Shown here one piece after another: positions 55,590 through 63,500 of a stretch of DNA of 63,500 nt; the first letter of the stretch is position 1, and every line of letters starts with the position of its first letter. The notes below the pieces were generated by a model, which was not told the origin of the DNA, searched no databases, and saw only the letters and a program-made list of their open reading frames with translations. The position numbers and the translations under genes were made by a program. Source of the DNA: Chrysomallon squamiferum (taxonomy: Eukaryota > Mollusca > Gastropoda > Neomphalida > Peltospiridae); assembly GCA_012295275.1 (NCBI GenBank), contig CM022674.1, positions 14,746,374 to 14,809,873 on the forward strand, read 5' to 3'.

Positions 55590-58448
55590 CAATATTATTG
55601 TTGTTATTATTATTATTATTATTATTATATAATCCAATTGATACGACAGTCTCTACGACTGATAATGACTATGTAGCGACTACTAAGAAAAACATTACTA
55701 AAGCTATTAACACTACCAATATTACAGTGACATCTTAATAGTGGGGGAAAAAACAGTATAGTGTAATGATGAATTCTGTGTCTCTCTGTCTATCGATCTA
55801 CATCATCTACATCTAACTCTGTATCTTTCTATCTATCATTCTATTTATCTTTCTCTCTGTCAAGTACATCTCTGTCTATTACTGTCTCTCGCTCTGTTTC
55901 TCTGTCTCTATTTCTGTTTCTCACTGTATTTTTCTGTCTATCTGTCTGTTTGTCTCTCACTCTGTTTTTCTGTCTATCTGTCTATTTCTGTCTCTCACTG
56001 TGTTTGTCTATCTGTCTATTTCTGTCTCTAACTGTGTTTCTTTGTCTATTTCTGTCTCTCACTGTTTTTCTGTCTGTCTATTTCTGTATCTCACTGTGTT
56101 TCTGTCTATCTGTCTATTTCTGTCTCTAACTGTGTTTCTCTGTCTGTCTATTTCTGTATCTCACTGTGTGTCTCTATCTGTCTATTTCTGTCTCTAACTG
56201 TGTTTCTGTCTATCTGTCTATTTCTGTCTCTAACTGTGTTTCTCTATCTGTCTATTTCTGTATCTCACTGTGTGTCTCTATCTGTCTATTTCTGTCTCTA
56301 ACTGTGTTTCTGTCTATCTGTCTATTTCTGTCTCTAACTGTGTTTCTCTATCTGTCTATTTCTGTCTCTAACTGTGTGTCTCTAACTGTGTTTCCCTATC
56401 TGTCTATTTCTGTCTCTAACTGTGTTTCTCTATCTGTCTATTTCTGTCTCTAACTGTGTTTCTGTCTATCTGTCTATTTCTGTCTCTAACTGTGTTTCCC
56501 TGTCTGTCTATTTCTGTCTCTAACTGTGTTTCTGTCTATCTGTCTATTTCTGTCTCTAACTGTGTTTCTCTGTCTGTCTATTTCTGTATCTCACTGTGTG
56601 TCTCTATCTATTTCTGTCTCTAACTGTGTTTCTGTCTATCTGTCTATTTCTGTCTCTAACTGTGTTTCTCTGTCTGTCTATTTCTGTCTCTAACTGTGTG
56701 TCTCTAACTGTGTTTCCCTGTCTGTCTATTTCTGTCTCTAACTGTGTTTCTGTCTATCTGTCTATTTCTGTCTCCAACTGTGTTTCTCTATCTGTCTATT
56801 TCTGTCTCTAACTGTGTTTCTGTCTATCTGTCTATTTCTGTCTCTAACTGTGTTTCTGTCTATCTGTCTATTTCTGTCTCTAACTGTGTTTCTCTGTCTG
56901 TCTATTTCTGTCTCTAACTGTGTTTCTCTGTCTGTCTATTTCTGTATCTCACTGTGTGTCTCCATCTGTCTATTTCTGTCTCTAACTGTGTTTCTGTCTA
57001 TCTGTCTATTTCTGTCTCTAACTGTGTTTCCCTGTCTGTCTATTTCTGTCTCTAACTGTGTTTCTGTCTATCTGTCTATTTCTGTCTCTAACTGTGTTTC
57101 TCTGTCTGTCTATTTCTGTATCTCACTGTGTGTCTCTATCTGTCTATTTCTGTCTCTAACTGTGTTTCTGTCTATCTGTCTATTTCTGTCTCTAACTGTG
57201 TTTCTCTATCTGTCTATTTCTGTCTCTAACTGTGTTTCCCTGTCTGTCTATTTCTGTCTCTAACTGTGTTTCTGTCTATCTGTCTATTTCTGTCTCTAAC
57301 TGTGTTTCTCTATCTGTCTATTTCTGTCTCTAACTGTGTTTCTCTATCTGTCTATTTCTGTCTCTAACTGTGTTTCCCTGTCTGTCTATTTCTGTATCTC
57401 ACTATGTTTGTCTATCTATCTATTTCTGTCTCAGTGTTTCTCTATCTATTTGTCTATTTCTATCTCTCACAGTGTTTCTCTGTCTATCTGTCTATTTCTG
57501 CCTCACGGTTTCTCTGTCTTTCTGTCTCTTTCTGTCTCTCACTGTTTTTCTCTATTTCTGTCTCTCATTGTGTTTCTCTGTCTATCTGTTTATTTCTCTC
57601 TCTCCCTGAGTTTCTCTGTCTATCTGTCTATCTGTCTATTTCTATCTCTCACAGTGTTTCTCTGTCTATCTGTCTATTACTGTCTCACGGTTTCTCTGTC
57701 TTTCTGTCTCTTTCTGTCTCTCACTATGTTTCTTTGTATATCTCTCTATCTCTCTATTTCTGTCTCTCCGTGTGTTTTTCTCTCTATCTGTCTATTTCTG
57801 TCTCTCACTGTGTGTCTCTGTCTGTCTGTCTATTTTTGTTTCTGACTGTGTTTTTCTCTATCTATTTCTGTCTCTCATTGTGTTTCTCTGTCTATCTGTT
57901 TATTTCTCTCTCTCCCTGGGTTTCTCTGTCTATCTGTCTATTTCTGTCTCTGTTTTTCTTTTTGTCTATTTGTGTCTCTCACTGTGTCTGTCTGTCTAAT
58001 ACTGTTTGGTTTGATTTCAGTCAGAAGCGTGTACGCCTCAGTACGGGAAGATCACTGGACACACGATGTGTTTGAAGAGTCATCCGGGTATTTTGTCACG
58101 TGGTGTTGATAAGAAAACAGCGCAGTTCATAGTGAAACTGCACAATGAGCTGAGGTCCGCTGTGAAACCGCCAGCCGTTGACATGGTTTCTATGGTAATA
58201 TTTTAAAATCTTTTATTTTATAAAAAAAGTATTATGATTGAGAATTAAATAGGAAGTACAAAACCTAAATTAATATTAACACGTATAAGTAAAAATTAAT
58301 GTTTTTAATTTAAATATTATTTATTCACATATTGTGATCTGCGTCTTGGAACCAGTAGAAAACCAAATTATTTGTTTTCAAAAATGCAATTAACCGGACA
58401 CCCACATACACACACACACATACACACACACACATACACACACACTCA

Positions 58449-58505
<57 letters not shown>

Positions 58506-58572
58506 ACACTCACACATACACACACACACATACACACACTCACACATACACACACTCACACATACACACACC

Positions 58573-58625
<53 letters not shown>

Positions 58626-59834
58626 ATACACACACTCACACATACACATACACACACACACATACACGCTAACGCGCATGTCAGTATTAAGAAAATAACA
58701 TTTTGCCATGTTTGACGAAGTGTTGTATCAGCCGCTGGAAAGAGACAAATAATCCTGAATAACAAACTCGGATATGAAAGCATTAGAATCCGAGTTCCGG
58801 CAGCCATTTTGTTTTAATATGTCGCCTCGGTTAACAAACTGAAATGCAATATATCTGTGGACTAATTCACCAAACGAGGCTTAATTAGTTCATCCCTTGT
58901 TGAATGTTGTATAAACATTTGCTTTCTAGATATCGATATTTTTTTCTTTTCAATATTTTTTCTTTCTTCCATTTTTTTATTTTATTTAATTTTCCATTTC
59001 CTTTCTTTTGTATGATTGTTTTTCATTTATTTATTTTATCAATCTATCTTTCTGTCTGTCTTAATATTTATCTCCATTATATTTATTTATCTGTCTGTCA
59101 ATCTGTTTGCCAGTTTGTATATCAGTCTGCATTTGAGTTTATGTTAAATAATGAAGCACTCATTATACAACTGAACAATTAAATAACACTTACCACTTTG
59201 AGGCCCTAAAGCTTCAGCTGTTATCGGGGCCTTTTGTAAGCAACGACAATGTCTGGGTAACCTTTCTTTTCTTCAGTGGTCTTGTTCCATGACATATCAC
59301 CACCATTCGTTTTTTCTTTCTAAATTTACCTACAGCTTCTCTGATTTGGATTCAATTTTGGATCAGTTTGGACTGATGTTGCTTCTAGAACCCTTGAAGC
59401 TTAAACTTCATTAGTTTCATAATAGACCCGTCTGTGCTTACAAAACTGAAATAAAAGTAAAGTATAAACACATTAATCTACTACTTACACCTACTGAATG
59501 ATAAACGTGTGTTGCTGAATGATAAACGTGTGCTGCTGAATGATAAACGTGTGCTGCTGAATGATAAACGTGTGTTGCTGAATGATAAACGTGTGCTGCT
59601 GAATGATAAACGTGTGTTACTGAATGATAAACGTGTGTTGCTGAATGATAAACGTGTGCTGCTGAATGATAAACGTGTGCTGCTGAATGATAAACGTGTG
59701 CTGCTGAATGATAAACGTGCTGAGTCTGTGTTTCTCTTTCTAGAAATGGGACGATGAATTAGCTGCGGTGGCTCAGCAGTGGGCAGATCAGTGTAAGACA
59801 TCACACGACAAGACTTCTCTCAGATCTGTGCCAG
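51475..59834 (+). CDS. Secreted CAP / antigen-5-like protein, N-terminal part (4 exons, about 151 codons, continues past window)
   Basis: CAP (CRISP/antigen 5/PR-1) proteins are secreted and have varied roles, including in venoms and reproduction; the role here is unknown. Exons: 51475-51589, 55438-55511, 58021-58194, 59744-59834, phases 1, 0, 0, 1, all GT-AG. Exon 1 encodes a signal peptide (basic start, then [12 protein letters not shown]). Exon 3 has [14 protein letters not shown], the antigen-5-like entry motif, then [10 protein letters not shown], the CAP helix. Exon 4 has [20 protein letters not shown], where the last His fits the CAP cavity. The C-terminal half of the domain was not found between 59835 and 63500. 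A tandem duplication just upstream carries two GTCACGTGAC sites. Confidence 0.85.
51729..51808. repeat. (GA)/(GACA) tract at the start of CAP intron 1
   Basis: Interrupted GA repeat 140 bp after the exon 1 donor. Confidence 0.93.
51809..54527. other. CAP intron 1, unique parts: nothing recognised
   Basis: Open frames at 53251-53589 and 54104-54439 lack recognisable domains, and I found no supporting splice context for them. Region 52250-52400 is more GC-rich but is neither a tRNA nor an exon I can name. Confidence 0.5.
52880..53165. repeat. Diverged ~30 bp tandem repeat in CAP intron 1
   Basis: About nine imperfect copies of acaaactagttatataacta plus tcactgtatt. Confidence 0.8.
54527..54775. 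repeat. ~56 bp imperfect tandem repeat x4-5 in CAP intron 1
   Basis: Shared core cacaaattaagttaggttga followed by gtgatagttgata. Confidence 0.85.
54958..55335. repeat. (TG)n / (TATG)n tract in CAP intron 1
   Basis: Simple repeats near the end of the intron. A (CA)n tract lies at 53858-53930 and an (ATT)n tract at 55523-55629 (intron 2). Confidence 0.95.
55770..58010. repeat. 2.2 kb polypyrimidine minisatellite in CAP intron 2
   Basis: Unit tctgtctatctgtctatttc plus tgtctctaactgtgtt, with many variants. It fills almost the whole intron up to the exon 3 acceptor. Confidence 0.95.
58397..58670. repeat. (CA)n tract in CAP intron 3
   Basis: About 270 bp of CA with regular CATACA and CTCACA interruptions. 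Confidence 0.97.
58671..59496. other. CAP intron 3, unique part, possible old mobile-element fragment
   Basis: 59180-59440 is moderately GC-balanced sequence unlike the surrounding AT-rich DNA (tgaggccctaaagcttcagc and following). It may be a dispersed repeat fragment, but I cannot name it. 60063-60717 and 61271-61854 hold nothing I recognise. Confidence 0.35.
59497..59720. repeat. 21 bp minisatellite x~10 before CAP exon 4
   Basis: Unit ctgaatgataaacgtgtgct plus g. The 21 bp period leaves open frames on both strands (L-L-N-D-K-R-V on plus). Confidence 0.95.
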
Positions 59835-59892
59835 GTAACACCTCTGTTTTCTTCTCATCCTCTTACATTCACCTTTCAAAGGTTAACATTTA

Positions 59893-60062
<170 letters not shown>

Positions 60063-60821
60063 TATACTTCTACCTGTCTCTCGATCTGTCTGTCTGACTG
60101 TCTCTCTGTCTATTTGTCTATTTTTGTATCTATCCATCAATATCTGTTTTGCTGTCTGTATTTCTGTACATCTGAATATCTGTCTGTTTATGAAGCTGAC
60201 ATATTATTGATTACCATGTAAAGTATGAGATGAGGACAACTACACACACGCTCCTGTATAAGACAGTAATAATAACCTTTGAACTATAAAACACTGATAA
60301 AACCTCCATTTATTCGAAGTTCTTCACGGATACCAAACAACTGATTTAACAGACATTAGTGTTTGAAAAGTCGAAGTGCTGGAATGGTCAAGTATTGTTT
60401 CCTTCGGTAAACAAGAATAATGCGTCGTTGATTAAGCGGAAGTAAATATTCCCATCTCCATTTTCTGCGTTTTTACAATATCTTTACATAATACATAATT
60501 ACAGACAGATTTCAAGAACGTTTTGTAGTTATAGAGTGAAGTGACTGCTGTTTACTTCGTGTACAGATGAGTGCATCGTGTACGTTACCTTGTCAACGAG
60601 TCTGTGTGAATAACAATGTCTGTAATTAAAGAAACTCGCAAACACTACTCACTGATTTGGATAATATTTTGAACTGATGATTTTTAATGTTTGTTATTCG
60701 TCACATTTGTGGCATCTATCTATCTATTTATCTATCTATCTGTATATATATCAATACTGTAATTACTCATTCATTATTTTATTATTATTATTGTTATTAT
60801 TACTATTATTATTATTATTTT

Positions 60822-61273
<452 letters not shown>

Positions 61274-61854
61274 TGAGGAAGAGAAAAGAAAAACAAATGA
61301 AAATATTTGACTTTTGTAAACTGCATGTTTTCTTAAAATTGTTATTCTTTTTGTTTTTCCGTGACATTTTTCTGTTTTCAAGCTGTCTCGTTCCTTTGTA
61401 ATGGAAATTACTTATCGAAATACATGAAATCATGTTATTCTCTTTCATTACAAATTATAGCTAGTAGTTGTCGACTATTTATGTATTGTGATAATTACAG
61501 TTAAGTTGAGATCTCATTTCCAAGAACGTTTTTAGAAAGTTAGCGGATGCATGACTGTAAGTATAAAATAAAACTGAGACCAAAATAATTTCTTATGGAT
61601 GTGAACGTTCACTAAGAACAAAGACAAACAGAGAAACGACTAATACGAAGACTTCACGTTTTCTTGGATATTTTTCTATGTAAATATTTATTACGCAGCG
61701 GCGATATGGAAATCCAGTCTTTATTTCTGTCAAACAGTGACATTGATCAAGTATCCTAAGATGGCTAAAGAATTGTTTAATATGCATTGTTTCTGTCTGC
61801 ACGGCTAACTGACGCTTTCTGTTTCTGCTGCAACGCAACGTGGTATGTCAGTGT

Positions 61855-63500
61855 AGACACGTGAATGCATGTCTGTGTATGTGTGTGTATGTGTGTGCAT
61901 GTCTGTGTATGTGTGTGTATTTGTGAATGTAGGTATATATTAGTAAGTGAATGCATGTCTGTGTATTCATGTATACATATGCATGTGTATGTGGGTGTCT
62001 GAATGTATGAGTGTATGTGTATGTGTGGGCATGGCGTGTGGATCTCTGTGTATTCATGTATACGTATGCATGTGTATGTGGGTGTCTGAATGTATGAGTG
62101 TATGTGTATGTGTGGGCATGGCGTGTGGATCTCTGTGTATTCATGTATACGTATGCATGTGTATGTGGGTGTCTGAATGTATGAGTGTATGTGTATGTGT
62201 GGGCATGGCGTGTGGGTCTCTGTGTGTGTGTGTATATATATGAATGTAGGTATATGTTAGTAAGTGAATGCATGTCTGTGATATCTGTGTGTGTGTATAT
62301 ATATATATGAATGTAGGTATATGTTAGTGAATGCATGTCTGTGATATCTGTGTGTGTGTGTATATATATATGAATGTAGGTATATGTTAGTAAGTGAATG
62401 CATGTCTGTGATATCTGTGTGTGTGTGTATATATATGAATGTAGGTATATGTTAGTAAGTGAATGCATGTCTGTGATATCTGTGTGTGTGTATATATATA
62501 GGAATGTAGGTATATGTTAGTAAGTGAATGCATGTCTGTGATATCTGTGTGTGTGTATATATATAGGAATGTAGGTATATGTTAGTAAGTGAATGCATGT
62601 CTGTGATATCTGTGTGTGTGTGTGTATATATATATGAATGTAGGTATATGTTAGTAAGTGAATGCATGTCTGTGATATCTCTGTGTGTATATATATATGA
62701 ATGTAGGTATATGTTAGTAAGTGAATGCATGTCTGTGATATCTCTGTGTGTGTGTATATATATATGAATGTAGGTATATGTTAGTAAGTGAATGCATGTC
62801 TGTGATATCTGTGTGTGTGTGTATATATATATGAATGTAGGTATATGTTAGTAAGTGAATGCATGTCTGTGATATCTGTGTGTGTGTGTGTATATATATA
62901 TGAATGTAGGTATATATTAGTAAGTGAATGCATGTCTGTGATATCTCTGTGTGTGTGTATATATATATGAATGTAGGTATATGTTAGTAAGTGAATGCAT
63001 GTCTGTGATATCTGTGTGTGTGTGTGTATATATATATGAATGTAGGTATATGTTAGTAAGTGAATGCATGTCTGTGATATCTGTGTGTGTGTGTGTATAT
63101 ATATATGAATGTAGGTATATGTTAGTAAGTGAATGCATGTCTGTGATATCTGTGTGTGTGTGTGTATATATATATGAATGTAGGTATATGTTAGTAAGTG
63201 AATGCATGTCTGTGATATCTGTGTGTGTGTGTGTATATATATATGAATGTAGGTATATGTTAGTAAGTGAATGCATGTCTGTGATATCTGTGTGTGTGTG
63301 TGTATATATATATGAATGTAGGTATATGTTAGTAAGTGAATGCATGTCTGTGATATCTGTGTGTGTGTGTGTGTATATATATATGAATGTAGGTATATGT
63401 TAGTAAGTGAATGCATGTTTGTGATATCTGTGTGTGTGTGTGTATATATATATGAATGTAGGTATATGTTAGTAAGTGAATGCATGTTTGTGATATCTGT
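61855..63500. repeat. Two linked TG-rich minisatellites, running off the window
   Basis: First, ~87 bp units x3 (61950-62215, tctgtgtattcatgtatacg...). Then ~68-72 bp units (gaatgtaggtatatgttagt ... gatatctgtgtg...tatatat), about 18 copies to the last base. Confidence 0.95.

Noticed and set aside
60540-60620. Possible next CAP exon after an acceptor near 60566
   Set aside because: The translated sequence hits a stop quickly and does not resemble the second half of a CAP domain.
61848-63485. Long frames of H-T, V-C-V, I-Y-I type
   Set aside because: Products of TG/CA and TATA minisatellite units with no codon structure; both strands are open.

Overview
This is metazoan nuclear DNA. Genes are split by GT-AG introns, the sequence is AT-rich, and a very large share is microsatellite and minisatellite DNA. 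There is no sign of bacterial, organellar or viral sequence. The gene content (a full PERIOD clock gene with bHLH-like and PAS regions, a MOG1/RANGRF gene, a CXorf38-like gene and an antigen-5-like CAP gene) together with the repeat load suggests a marine lophotrochozoan, most likely a mollusc. The species cannot be named from sequence alone.

Layout. (1) 1-14,600: mostly unique AT-rich DNA and repeats. It holds one short plus-strand gene with a single recognisable coding exon (2801-3472), which encodes a 223-residue CXorf38/HEPN-like protein with lipid-anchor signals at both ends. It also holds a deletion-derivative pogo/Tigger-like element (11192-11676), an inverted pair of ~206 bp repeats (6114-6319 and 9195-9401) and a 148 bp palindrome. 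(2) 14,614-33,060, minus strand: the circadian gene period. I reconstructed 23 coding exons with matching splice phases, giving 1,224 residues. A possible alternative first exon with nearby E-boxes lies at 29677-29951. (3) 35,623-40,847, minus strand: a complete five-exon RANGRF (MOG1) gene of 185 residues, with a probable untranslated first exon and YY1-like site near 42,050. (4) 42,250-51,300: no gene recognised. It is dominated by a ~3.1 kb and a ~1.85 kb minisatellite. (5) 51,475-59,834, plus strand: the first four coding exons of a secreted CAP/antigen-5-like gene. The rest lies beyond the window. (6) 59,835-63,500: repeats, ending inside a ~70 bp-unit array that runs off the edge.

The most striking pattern is inside period. 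At least three minisatellites have a unit that includes a splice site and the edge of the neighbouring exon, so the gene carries arrays of 11-15 decoy splice sites. One of these arrays also carries 12 evenly spaced CACGTG E-boxes, the site class used by CLOCK:BMAL1/CYCLE to drive period itself. A fourth array does the same for the putative donor of the alternative first exon. Period and RANGRF being neighbours also recalls human 17p13.1, where PER1 and RANGRF are close together, so this may be old microsynteny.

Limits: exon boundaries come from reading frames, splice consensus and family similarity known from memory. No alignment, RNA or database search was run. Transcription starts and poly(A) sites are only suggested.
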